From Bradyrhizobium sp. SK17 (GTDB taxonomy: Bacteria; Pseudomonadota; Alphaproteobacteria; Rhizobiales; Xanthobacteraceae): a stretch of DNA of 64,000 nt. Shown here one piece after another: positions 44,350 through 52,131 of this stretch; position 1 is the first letter of the stretch, and each line of letters starts with the position of its first letter. The notes under the pieces were generated by a model. It saw only the letters and a program-made list of their open reading frames with translations, made no database searches and had not been told where the DNA came from. The stretch lies in NCBI RefSeq assembly GCF_002831585.1, contig NZ_CP025113.1, forward strand, positions 7,331,001-7,395,000. Direction: 5' to 3'. The position numbers and the translations under genes are program-made.

Positions 44350-44844
44350 ATGCCCACATTTTGTGATTGGATGACTGTCCGAACCAGGGCACTACGCATG
44401 ATTTTTCGAAACGGCAAAATTTTTCTGCGAACACTCGTGCGATACTTGTGGAATGAAATTTTCGAGGCCCTGTCGCGGAGATCGTCGTATCTCAGCACCT
44501 TCCAGAAAATCGATCTGACGCACGGGGTATACTTCCTTGTGTCCGCCCGAGAAGCGGAGGCCAGGTTGATGTCGGTAGGCCCCGATTTCGAGATGTCGGT
44601 CGCGCTGTCAATCGATGAAGCCAAGCGGATATTCCGATCAATCGAGCGCGCGTATGATGATCGAGAACTGGTAGAGATTAAGCTCGGCGATTTGTCATGG
44701 AAGACGGACTGTCGGGTCCGATCAAATCCCGACAAGGTCACGGTCTCTTTCAAACGTGGTTGGGAGAGAACGCGCGTGGACGCCAGGCGACAAGACTTAG
44801 CAACGGCAATAGCCATGTCTAACAGGTTACTCCCCACCGAATAG
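44350..44844 (+). CDS. Hypothetical protein in AT-rich patch
   Basis: A 164-residue frame with a basic, aromatic N-terminus (IFRNGKIFLRTLVRYLWNEI) and a more regular C-terminal half (GVYFLVSAREAEARLMSVGP, FEMSVALSIDEAKRIFRSIE, then LVEIKLGDLSWKT) that looks like an alpha/beta domain. No family recognised. The true start may be the ATG at 44398. One 60-base line (44401-44460) has only 22 G/C, far below the surroundings, suggesting foreign origin. It ends 14 bp before repeat copy 3. Confidence 0.5.
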   Translation: MPTFCDWMTVRTRALRMIFRNGKIFLRTLVRYLWNEIFEALSRRSSYLSTFQKIDLTHGVYFLVSAREAEARLMSVGPDFEMSVALSIDEAKRIFRSIERAYDDRELVEIKLGDLSWKTDCRVRSNPDKVTVSFKRGWERTRVDARRQDLATAIAMSNRLLPTE

Positions 44845-45483
44845 ATACGGGCGGGTCAGCAAGTAGCCCGCATGAGCGAAGCGATATGCGGGAATTTCTC
44901 TGCGAGTTGCTCGTCGATCCCGGATGTCGCTTCGCTCATTCGCATCCTTTAGTCTGTCATAACCGCTCGCGATGACCGAGCCATACGAGCCGAAGGCTTC
45001 GGCGAGCGACCGCGCTTTCTCAAACGTCCGATTCACGATCACAAGCTCTGCCGGCCTAGCTTCCAAAAGGGGTAGCAAGGCGCCGCGCGCTGCACCACCT
45101 GACCCCAATAGTAAAACGCGCTTGCCTTGCAGGGGAATGCCTTGGTTGTATTCGATATCACGCAACAGGCCGACGCCGTCAAAGTTGTCAGCCTCGACGA
45201 CATCGCCAACGAAGGACATCGCATTGGCGGCCCCCGCAAGACGTGCGCGATCGCGCAGCTTGGTCGCATAGGAAAAGGCATCGAGCTTGAACGGTGCGGT
45301 GATGTTCAAGCCGCGTGCGCCCTTGCGGCGGAAGGAATCTACCGCTGCCGCGAAGCCCCCTTCGGGAGCCTCGATCGCCATATATTCGAGCTCTTGGCCG
45401 GTCTGCCGTGCGAATGCACGATGGATCATAGGCGACTTGGAGTGGCCGATGGGATTGCCGATGACGGCGTATCGATCAGTCAT
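44827..45483 (-). pseudogene. aroE: Shikimate dehydrogenase gene truncated at its 3' end by a palindromic element
   Basis: AroE reduces dehydroshikimate with NADPH. Residues 1-180 match well: MTDRYAVIGNPIGHSKSPMI with the SKS substrate motif, LNITAPFKLDAF with catalytic Lys66, ADNFDGVGLL with Asp102, the nucleotide loop LLGSGGAARGAL and VNRTFEKA. After codon ~180 the frame enters repeat copy 3 and reads ANERSDIRDRRATRREIPAY, ending at 44827, so the last ~90 residues of the usual 270-285, including the NADPH/substrate closing segments, are gone. The sequence resembles beta/gammaproteobacterial AroE as I recall it more than the rhizobial one. It is probably non-functional. Confidence 0.85.
44858..44939. 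repeat. 95-bp palindromic element, copy 3 (right end missing)
   Basis: AGCAAGTAGCCCGCATGAGC through GGATGTCGCTTCGCTCAT; the last ~14 bp (CCGGGCTACGCTTGCT in the others) are absent and the sequence passes directly into the aroE remnant. Confidence 0.92.
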
Positions 45484-45505
45484 GGTCAATTTGCCTTTCT
45501 GCCAA

Positions 45506-45603
45506 AGCAAGTAGCCCGCATAAGCGAAGCGATATGCGGGACTTACCTTGCGAGTTGCGTGTCGACCCCGGATGTCGCTTCGCTCATCCGGGCTACGCTT
45601 GCT
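45506..45603. repeat. 95-bp palindromic element, copy 4
   Basis: AGCAAGTAGCCCGCATAAGC to GGGCTACGCTTGCT. It lies 22 bp upstream of the aroE start and its right end supplies the last codons and the stop of the next minus-strand gene. Confidence 0.92.
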
Positions 45604-46771
45604 GCATAGACTCACTGCCGCGGCGAGCCTGAGCCTGATGGGCGGCAATTTCGTCTTTGGCGACGGCGAGAAGCCGGACGTCAGCGGCGTCGAGCAAGAC
45701 TGCACCATCGAATGCGGTGCGGACGATCAGATTGTGTGAGCCTACGCGCGCGATGAAAGTTGCGCTATCGCCTTCAATCTTCCAGGCCGTAAGAGCCGGG
45801 TGCCCGACCTTGGTCGTCACGTAGCCGGCTCGCAGCATCACGAGGTCAATCGCAACGGCGGCATTGTTGCGATCCGAAGCGTCGACAAAGCTCTGCACCA
45901 TTTGCGCGCTGACGCTCGCGAGCTGTCTGCCGGCAGTGCGAACTCGGCTCTTTGAAGCCGCATCCTGCACTGTCTCGCGTAGTATTCCGCCGCTGTCGTG
46001 CACGATAGCGTAGCGTAAGCCCTTGTCAGTGGTCACCCCCCACTCAACCACCGCCTGCCCCTCGAATTTGATGTAACGTCCTGCATTGATTCTGATCTTG
46101 ATGTCAGGCTCGACCTCTACCGCCCCACAGGCCACAGCCACGGTGGCCTGTAGCTTGTCGGTGAGATTGAATGAGTTCTGCGCGGTAGCACGCCAGATGC
46201 GGCGAATTTCGAAGTTGGGGTTTTGAGCCGCCAGTGCTTTCAGCCGCTCCCCATAGCGTTCGCCGTCAACGATTTCGAGCTTCGACCAGTTCGCAATCCA
46301 GCGAGCGGCCAAGTCAGTGATCGACGCGTGCTGCTCGGCTTCGTAAAAACGCGTGTCAAGGGCATCGAGGTCCCCGGCTCTGCTGCTGAAGCCGTCCTGT
46401 GCGGTTGCTGCCTCGGGATTTGCGATGATCCAGTCGTTCAGCTCCGCGAGCGTGTGATATTGTTCTTCGGCGCCTATCGCTTTGAGGCCCGGCAGCGCGT
46501 ACTGGATGTTTGTACTGAGGCTCTGACCAGAATTGTGAACGAACTGGCTATGCCCGCCATTGTTGACCTGCGCCAAATAGTAGTCGGCGCAGTAGATACC
46601 CAGAATTTCGGGCGGAAGCTCGTGATCAGCGTACTGGCAGGCAGTCCGAATGTGGTTTGTAAACTCCACAATCGCCCGAGGTGCGTCGTAGCTCTCTCCG
46701 CCCAAGGACGACTTGGGCACCATTGCGCCCGTGAGCCGGCCGCCAATGAACTTTACTTCTTGACCAGCCAT
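45593..46771 (-). CDS. DMP19/DUF4375-type protein with long C-terminal extension
   Basis: A 392-residue cytosolic protein. Residues ~30-170 resemble the DUF4375/DMP19 family (PPEILGIYCADYYLAQVNNG, GHSQFVHNSGQ, then YHTLAELNDWI and LDALDTRFYEAE); Neisseria DMP19 is a DNA-mimic protein that sequesters a repressor. The rest (~180-392) is a separate region without a recognised family, containing ATVAVACGAVEVEPDIKIRI and AVVEWGVTTDKGLRYAIVHD. The stop codon and the last two residues lie within palindromic element copy 4, so the original C-terminus has probably been altered. Confidence 0.75.
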   Translation of the reverse strand: MAGQEVKFIGGRLTGAMVPKSSLGGESYDAPRAIVEFTNHIRTACQYADHELPPEILGIYCADYYLAQVNNGGHSQFVHNSGQSLSTNIQYALPGLKAIGAEEQYHTLAELNDWIIANPEAATAQDGFSSRAGDLDALDTRFYEAEQHASITDLAARWIANWSKLEIVDGERYGERLKALAAQNPNFEIRRIWRATAQNSFNLTDKLQATVAVACGAVEVEPDIKIRINAGRYIKFEGQAVVEWGVTTDKGLRYAIVHDSGGILRETVQDAASKSRVRTAGRQLASVSAQMVQSFVDASDRNNAAVAIDLVMLRAGYVTTKVGHPALTAWKIEGDSATFIARVGSHNLIVRTAFDGAVLLDAADVRLLAVAKDEIAAHQAQARRGSESMQQA

Positions 46772-46942
46772 TTAATTGATGCCCCCGCTGCTCGCCCCGA
46801 CCCTAACGATAAGCGACCATTCGGTAAACCTTGGATTGACCAGAAGCATGCGTCAGCAATTGGCCCTTAGCCGACATCAACTGCGGTGCGCCTGACCTAT
46901 CGCCGCTATCCCCGTTGAGCGCATCCGCTTATGATCGGGCGC

Positions 46943-47851
46943 ATGGACATAACAGGCTTCGACCTCAACCTGATGAAGGCCTTTGATGCGCTGTACGCGG
47001 AGCGTCACGTGACGCGCGCCGGATCGCGGATCGGCCTCAGCCAGTCGGCGATGAGCGGAGCACTCACACGCTTGCGCGAGCTGCTCGGAGACGAGCTCTT
47101 CGTGCGAACGCCGTCAGGCATGCAGCCGACGCCCCGCGCCCATGACCTTGCGGGTCCCGTCTCGGATGCGCTCCGGCTGCTCCGGGGCGCGCTACAGGCC
47201 GACAGCTTCGACCCGGCGACGGCCGACAACACCGTCACGCTGGCGATGAGCGACTATGCGGCGTTCGTCTTGTTGCCGCCGCTGATGGCCCGGCTCAGCA
47301 GCGATGCCCCCCACATCAACGTGCGGGTCTGCGGGATATTCGGACGCGACGAAGCCATCACGCTGCTCGACAGCGGCGAGGCGAACCTCGCGATCGGTTT
47401 CCCCGTCGAGACGTCGGCGCGCATCATCAGCAGCCCGCTGTTCTTCGAGAGCTTCGCCTGCGTCGTGCGCGAGGGACACCCGGCGTTCGCAGGTGGTCCA
47501 AGCCTCACGGCCTTCGCAGCGGCGCCGCATCTTCTGGTCTCTCCGGAAGGCGACCGCTCCGGGATCGTCGACCTGAGGCTTGCCGATCTCGGCCTCGAAC
47601 GGCGCGTGGTGCTGAGCCTGCCGCAATTCCTGGCCGCCCCCTTCGTGATCGCCGGAACCGACCTCGTCGCGACGCTGGCCTCCCGGATCGCACGAAGGTT
47701 CGTTGATACCGGAGTTGGTATCGCGATGTACGATCCGCCGCTCGAACTGCCCACCTGGCCGCTCCATCTGATGTGGCACCGGCGGGCGGATACCCATCGG
47801 GCGATCGCCTGGCTGCGCGACATCATCACCAAAGTCGCCGCCTCGGCCTGA
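46943..47851 (+). CDS. LysR family transcriptional regulator
   Basis: A regulator of about 302 residues. The N-terminal winged helix is FDLNLMKAFDALYAERHVTR, AGSRIGLSQSAMSGALTRLR, then ELLGDELFVRTPSGMQPT; the rest is the two-lobed effector domain (VTLAMSDYAAFVLLPPLMAR, LLDSGEANLAIGFP, PHLLVSPEGDRSGIVD). It resembles the NodD/PcaQ-type group by the N-terminal FDLNLM. The start at 46943 or 46931. It reads into an epimerase and a DoxX gene on the same strand, its likely targets. Confidence 0.92.
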   Translation: MDITGFDLNLMKAFDALYAERHVTRAGSRIGLSQSAMSGALTRLRELLGDELFVRTPSGMQPTPRAHDLAGPVSDALRLLRGALQADSFDPATADNTVTLAMSDYAAFVLLPPLMARLSSDAPHINVRVCGIFGRDEAITLLDSGEANLAIGFPVETSARIISSPLFFESFACVVREGHPAFAGGPSLTAFAAAPHLLVSPEGDRSGIVDLRLADLGLERRVVLSLPQFLAAPFVIAGTDLVATLASRIARRFVDTGVGIAMYDPPLELPTWPLHLMWHRRADTHRAIAWLRDIITKVAASA

Positions 47852-47952
47852 CGCCATCGGCGCGATCGATAGCGCCACATCAGGACTCGCGATTTCCATC
47901 CGCATCGCCGTTCCGCTTTGTTGGCTTCACCTGATTTGAAGAGGTGATCGAC

Positions 47953-48843
47953 ATGCGGGTTTTGGTAACGGGCGCGACGGGCTTGATCGGCGGTGCGGTC
48001 GCGCATCGATTGAAGGAGCGAGGTCATGACATCGTGGGTCTCGCTCGCTCGGAAGCGAGCGCGGCCAAGCTGCGCGACCGCGGCTTCGTGGCGGAGATGG
48101 GTGAACTCGCCGACCCGGCGGGCCTGGCCGCGGCGGTGCGGGGCGTGGACGCCGTCGTCCATGCCGCTTCGCCCAACGACCAGAACGCGGCGTCGCTCGA
48201 CGAGATTGCGACGCGTGCAATCCTTGAAGCCCAGCGCGGAACGGGTCAGCGCTTCATCTATACCAGTGGCAGCCTGGTCTACGGCTCCACGGGCGACACG
48301 CCGGCGACCGAGGACACCCCACTGAACCCGGTCGAAATGGTCCGCTGGCGCGAGGGGCTGGAACGCGAGATCCTCGCGGCCACAGCCGAAGGCGTCCATC
48401 CGGTCGTCGTCCGCCCGGCCTGGGTCTATGGCAACTGGGGTGGCGCCGCGATGATGATGGTCGCAGCGGCCAAGGAACATGGCGCGGCACTTCATGTCGG
48501 CGACGGTCAAAATCGCTGGTCGACCGTGCATGCCGAGGACCTCGCCGATCTCTATGCGCTTGCGCTCGAACGCGCACCGGCGGGATCCGTCTTTAACGGC
48601 GCGCACGGTTCGGCGCCGCGGCTCGTCGAGATCGCACACGCGGCGAGCGAGCTGGGCGGTGCCGGCGGCCGCGTAGCGGCGTGGCCGCTCGACGAGGCGC
48701 GCAAGCTGCTCTGGGGCTTCGCCGACGCGATCGCCTCCGATCAGGTCATCTCGGGCGAGAAGGCGAAGCGCGAACTCGGCTGGAAGCCCTCGCGGGCATC
48801 GATCATCGACGAGTTGCACGCCTATGCGTTGGCGGTCGCCTGA
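47953..48843 (+). CDS. NAD-dependent epimerase/dehydratase (extended SDR)
   Basis: A 296-residue extended short-chain dehydrogenase. The Rossmann motif is VLVTGATGLIGGAVAHRL; the catalytic region holds YTSGSLVYGST, where Ser and Tyr occur but the usual Y-x3-K is altered to VYGSTG, and PAWVYGNWGG is the later substrate loop. Atypical members act as reductases or as non-catalytic sensors. AAGAGG precedes the ATG at 47953. It lies between a LysR regulator and a DoxX gene. Confidence 0.9.
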   Translation: MRVLVTGATGLIGGAVAHRLKERGHDIVGLARSEASAAKLRDRGFVAEMGELADPAGLAAAVRGVDAVVHAASPNDQNAASLDEIATRAILEAQRGTGQRFIYTSGSLVYGSTGDTPATEDTPLNPVEMVRWREGLEREILAATAEGVHPVVVRPAWVYGNWGGAAMMMVAAAKEHGAALHVGDGQNRWSTVHAEDLADLYALALERAPAGSVFNGAHGSAPRLVEIAHAASELGGAGGRVAAWPLDEARKLLWGFADAIASDQVISGEKAKRELGWKPSRASIIDELHAYALAVA

Positions 48844-48846
48844 GCC

Positions 48847-49164
48847 ATGCAGATGATATTCATCAGGCTGCTCGCCGCCGCCTTCGCCAGTGCCGGTCTG
48901 TTCAATGCGATCGCGACATCGACGAATCGGAGCAACTTCGTCCGATGGGGGTATCCCGCGTGGTGGTGCCGGGTCACCGGCGGATTGGAAGTATCAGCCG
49001 CGATCCTGGTCGTGATACCGGCAACCCGTACGGCAGGCCTGGTCCTCTGCGCCGTCATTCTCGCGGCGGCAACCTTGACCGTCCTGCGACATCGGGACTT
49101 CTCCCATCTCGCACCGATCGGTTGCTTTGCGGCCTTGCTCGTGATGGCGAGCTGGATGTCGTGA
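48847..49164 (+). CDS. DoxX family membrane protein
   Basis: A 105-residue inner-membrane protein with four helices. NFVRWGYPAWWCRVTGGLEV is the DoxX signature, followed by SAAILVVIPATRTAGLVLCA. Its ATG is 3 bp after the epimerase stop, so it is cotranscribed. DoxX-like proteins are quinone- or thiol-related membrane components of uncertain function. Confidence 0.85.
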   Translation: MQMIFIRLLAAAFASAGLFNAIATSTNRSNFVRWGYPAWWCRVTGGLEVSAAILVVIPATRTAGLVLCAVILAAATLTVLRHRDFSHLAPIGCFAALLVMASWMS

Positions 49165-49343
49165 CAGATCGGCGGCTTCCGCGCGCTTGGGGAAGCCGCC
49201 GATCCATGCGACCACCATTTCAAGATTTCTGTAAAATGGAAGAATGCCGCTGATTTGCCCGACATGTCAAGCCGCCGTGTCGCACACCGGCGGCCGGCGG
49301 CTGCTTTGCATGGGGTTGTTTTCGATATTTTGCCAGCGCCGGT

Positions 49344-50537
49344 TCAGACCAGGCTCAGATCCTTCGGCTTGATGCCGGTGAAGATGCGCTCGAGGCTCGC
49401 CTGTTGCAGGCCGTAGACGTGCTGGATCAGGCCGGAGAAGAACGCCCGGTAATCGGTCAACACCGGAAAGTCGCGGTTCTGGAACAGCGTCGCCTGGCTG
49501 ACCTGGACCTGCTCGCCGGCCATGCGCCCGCCATTGATGCCGCCGCCCATCACCCAATAGACGCTGCCATGGCCGTGATCGGTGCCGCGGTCGCCGTTCT
49601 CGCGGAAGGTGCGGCCGAACTCGGAGATCACGACCACGACGGTGTCGCGCCACATCTGGGGCCCGATCTCTTCCGAGAAGCCGGCGAGGCCCCGGCCCAG
49701 TTCGCCGAGGCGGTCGGCGAGATAGCCGGTCGCCGCGCCCTGGTTGACATGGGTGTCCCAGCCGCCGACATCGACGAAGCCGAGGTTGAACTGCTCGCGC
49801 ATCAGGCGGCCGATCCGCCGCGCCGACAGCTCGAAGCCGCGCGGCGACACCGCGCCGCGATTGGCCGCCATCATCTCCTCGGAGACCGATTTGTAGACAT
49901 CGTCGCGAACGCGAAAGCCCTCCGACACCGAATTGGCGAGATCGCCCTTGCCGTACATCTCCCTGATCAGCCGCGCCTGGCGGTCGTCGACGCCCGGCTT
50001 GCTGACGCTGGCGATGCCGGTGTTCGGGATCTGGTTCTGGCCGCGGAAGATCAGCGGCAGCTGGTCGGTGAAGGAGATCGGCTTCACCCGCGTCAGCTCG
50101 CTCGCCAGCCGGCTCATGAAGCCGGAGCGGTAGTCGCGGCTGCCGCCGACCGCCTGCCCGAGCTCGATCGTGTCCTGGGTTTCGAAATGGCTGCGCGACA
50201 GGTCGTCGCTGGTGCCGGCAAACGGCACGAAGGCGATCTCGCGCTTGGCCCACAGCGGATAGATCGAATCGCGCAAGCTTGGATGCAGCCCCCATCCGGC
50301 GTCGAGCGAAAGCGCCGCATTCGGGTTGCCGACATCGGGCCGCGCCACCGCCAGCGTCGGGCGCGAGGCGTAGTAGAACTCGCTGCCGACGGGCACGATC
50401 ACGTTGGCGGCGTCGTAGGCGCCGCGCAGGAACACGACGAGCAGGCGCGCGTCGGTCGCCGGTGCCGCCCAGACCCGGCCGGCGACGGTGAGCGAAGCGG
50501 AAGCAGCGAAGGCCTTGATCAGTTCGCGGCGGTTCAT
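49344..50537 (-). CDS. DUF1501 exported protein
   Basis: A 397-residue protein of the DUF1501 family (alkaline phosphatase/sulfatase-like fold, enzymatic role unknown). A Tat signal peptide (MNRRELIKAFAASASLTVAG, cleavage after VWA) is followed by LLVVFLRGAYDAANVIVPVG, IAFVPFAGTSDDLSRSHFET and VVISEFGRTFRENGDRGTDH, the most conserved segments with candidate metal ligands (D/H/E). The start at 50537 is set by the twin-arginine sequence. It begins 14 bp after the DUF1800 stop. Confidence 0.92.
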   Translation of the reverse strand: MNRRELIKAFAASASLTVAGRVWAAPATDARLLVVFLRGAYDAANVIVPVGSEFYYASRPTLAVARPDVGNPNAALSLDAGWGLHPSLRDSIYPLWAKREIAFVPFAGTSDDLSRSHFETQDTIELGQAVGGSRDYRSGFMSRLASELTRVKPISFTDQLPLIFRGQNQIPNTGIASVSKPGVDDRQARLIREMYGKGDLANSVSEGFRVRDDVYKSVSEEMMAANRGAVSPRGFELSARRIGRLMREQFNLGFVDVGGWDTHVNQGAATGYLADRLGELGRGLAGFSEEIGPQMWRDTVVVVISEFGRTFRENGDRGTDHGHGSVYWVMGGGINGGRMAGEQVQVSQATLFQNRDFPVLTDYRAFFSGLIQHVYGLQQASLERIFTGIKPKDLSLV

Positions 50538-50551
50538 GGCGAACCTCCCTT

Positions 50552-52096
50552 TCAGTGCATGAATTCCGGTGACGACAGAAACAGCGTATTCCAATCCTGC
50601 GGCGAGACGGCCTGATCGAGCGCAGCGAGCGTGGTCGGACTCAGCGACTGCCTGATGTTGCTGAAGTAGAGCCCGTTCATCACCAGCGGGAACGCCGGCT
50701 GGTCGACCGCATTGGGCTCGTTTGGCTTGAACAGCCCGGCCGATCCGGAGCCGATCGCGCGCGCGATCTCGAAACGCAGCATCATCTGCCCGGGACCGTT
50801 CCAGGCCGCCGACAGCATCGAATAGCCGTCGGGCGTCTCGTGATTGAACAGGCCCTCGGACAGGCGGTTGAGCCAGCCCTGGATCGGCAGCGTGTTGAGG
50901 ATCACCTTGTTGTCATAGGCGAGCCGCACCGACGACATCACGTAGAGCATCGGGTCCTTGAACTTGCCGGCGCCCTTCAGGCTCGCGGCGAATTCCGGCG
51001 CGTGAACCAGCGTCGACATCACGGCCGCGATATCGCCGTCGGTCTTCTGGAAGGTCTGCGCCATGTGCTGCACCAGCGCGTCGGGCGGATTGTCCGACAC
51101 GAAATAGGTCGCGAGCTGCTTCGATATGTGCGTGGCGGTCGCCGGGTGGCGGCAGAGGATGTCGAGAGCCTCGTCGACCTCGGCAATGCCGCGGCCCTTG
51201 ATCTGATGACCGAGGAAGGTCTTGTCGCCGTAGTCGTGGCGTGCCGGATTGAATTCGAACGCGCCCTCGCGGACCAGCTGGGATTGCAGCTCGGGCTTCA
51301 GCTTCGGATCCTCCGGCTTGAAGTCGATGCCGACGCCAGTGAGGATGCGCGCCAACGCCTCGACATCGGCCTGGGTATAGCCGGAGCCGACGCCCATGGT
51401 GTGCAGCTCCATGATCTCGCGGGCGTAGTTCTCGTTGAGATGACCGGCGGCATTATCGGCGTTGTCGAGGTAACGCAGCATCACCGGGTGATGCAACGTC
51501 GCCGAAAGCAGGTCGCGGAACTTGCCGAGCGCGTTGGCGCGGATCGCGCGATCTTCGTAGTCGCCGACCAGCACGCGGATGTTGGCCTTGTACTGGTGGA
51601 CGTTGAAGTGGTTGAACCAGAACCAGGTCAGGCGTTCACGCAATTGATCCGGCGCATACAGCGCGTGCAGGATGCTGCGCGCTGCGGCCTGCCTGGCGCG
51701 GTCGTTCATGGCCTGCTGATAGACCTGCTGGGCCGCCTTCTTCTGCTCGGGATCGGCGACCTGATTGGCGGACTTTCCCTGCTGATCGAACGACACCGCG
51801 ATATCGAACGGGAAGCGATGCACGTCCGGCATCGCCTCGATCTGGGTATGGACGGCGGCCGGCAACGCGGTGTTGGCCGGATGCAGTTGCTCCTGCAACC
51901 AGCGCTCGACGCCGACCTCGTGCAGATGCGCCGCGCTCGAAGCGTTGACGCCCCAGGTCAGGCGATCGAGCAGCGCGATGTCCTGCGCGGCAAGCTCGGC
52001 CGCCCGCGCCGGCTGGTGCAACGCCACCAGCCCCGCGATCGTGCCGATCACCAGCTTCGCGACTGTCCGCGGTCCGAGTCTGGCCGTGATGCTCAT
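50552..52096 (-). CDS. DUF1800 exported protein
   Basis: A 514-residue secreted protein of DUF1800: signal peptide (VAKLVIGTIAGLVALHQPAR, cleavage after ARA), then ALLDRLTWGVNASSAAHLHE, LTWFWFNHFNVHQYKANIRV and NYAREIMELHTMGVGSGYTQ, then HDYGDKTFLGHQIKGRGIAE and ATHISKQLATYFVSDNPP. The family is largely helical, of unknown function, and nearly always lies beside a DUF1501 gene, as here. It starts 35 bp after the caspase-like gene on the same strand. Confidence 0.93.
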   Translation of the reverse strand: MSITARLGPRTVAKLVIGTIAGLVALHQPARAAELAAQDIALLDRLTWGVNASSAAHLHEVGVERWLQEQLHPANTALPAAVHTQIEAMPDVHRFPFDIAVSFDQQGKSANQVADPEQKKAAQQVYQQAMNDRARQAAARSILHALYAPDQLRERLTWFWFNHFNVHQYKANIRVLVGDYEDRAIRANALGKFRDLLSATLHHPVMLRYLDNADNAAGHLNENYAREIMELHTMGVGSGYTQADVEALARILTGVGIDFKPEDPKLKPELQSQLVREGAFEFNPARHDYGDKTFLGHQIKGRGIAEVDEALDILCRHPATATHISKQLATYFVSDNPPDALVQHMAQTFQKTDGDIAAVMSTLVHAPEFAASLKGAGKFKDPMLYVMSSVRLAYDNKVILNTLPIQGWLNRLSEGLFNHETPDGYSMLSAAWNGPGQMMLRFEIARAIGSGSAGLFKPNEPNAVDQPAFPLVMNGLYFSNIRQSLSPTTLAALDQAVSPQDWNTLFLSSPEFMH

Positions 52097-52131
52097 GAAG
52101 GCTGACCTGCTCGGCTCATGGTGTCACGTCC

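Noticed and set aside
44142..44837. 231-codon minus-strand frame opposite the hypothetical at 44350
   Set aside because: Ser/Arg-rich shadow composition; the plus-strand frame has the more protein-like C-terminal half, though neither is certain.
41995..45603. Possible CRISPR array from four similar repeats
   Set aside because: Units are ~95 bp palindromes separated by 0.5-1.6 kb that contain genes; no cas genes and no regular spacers.
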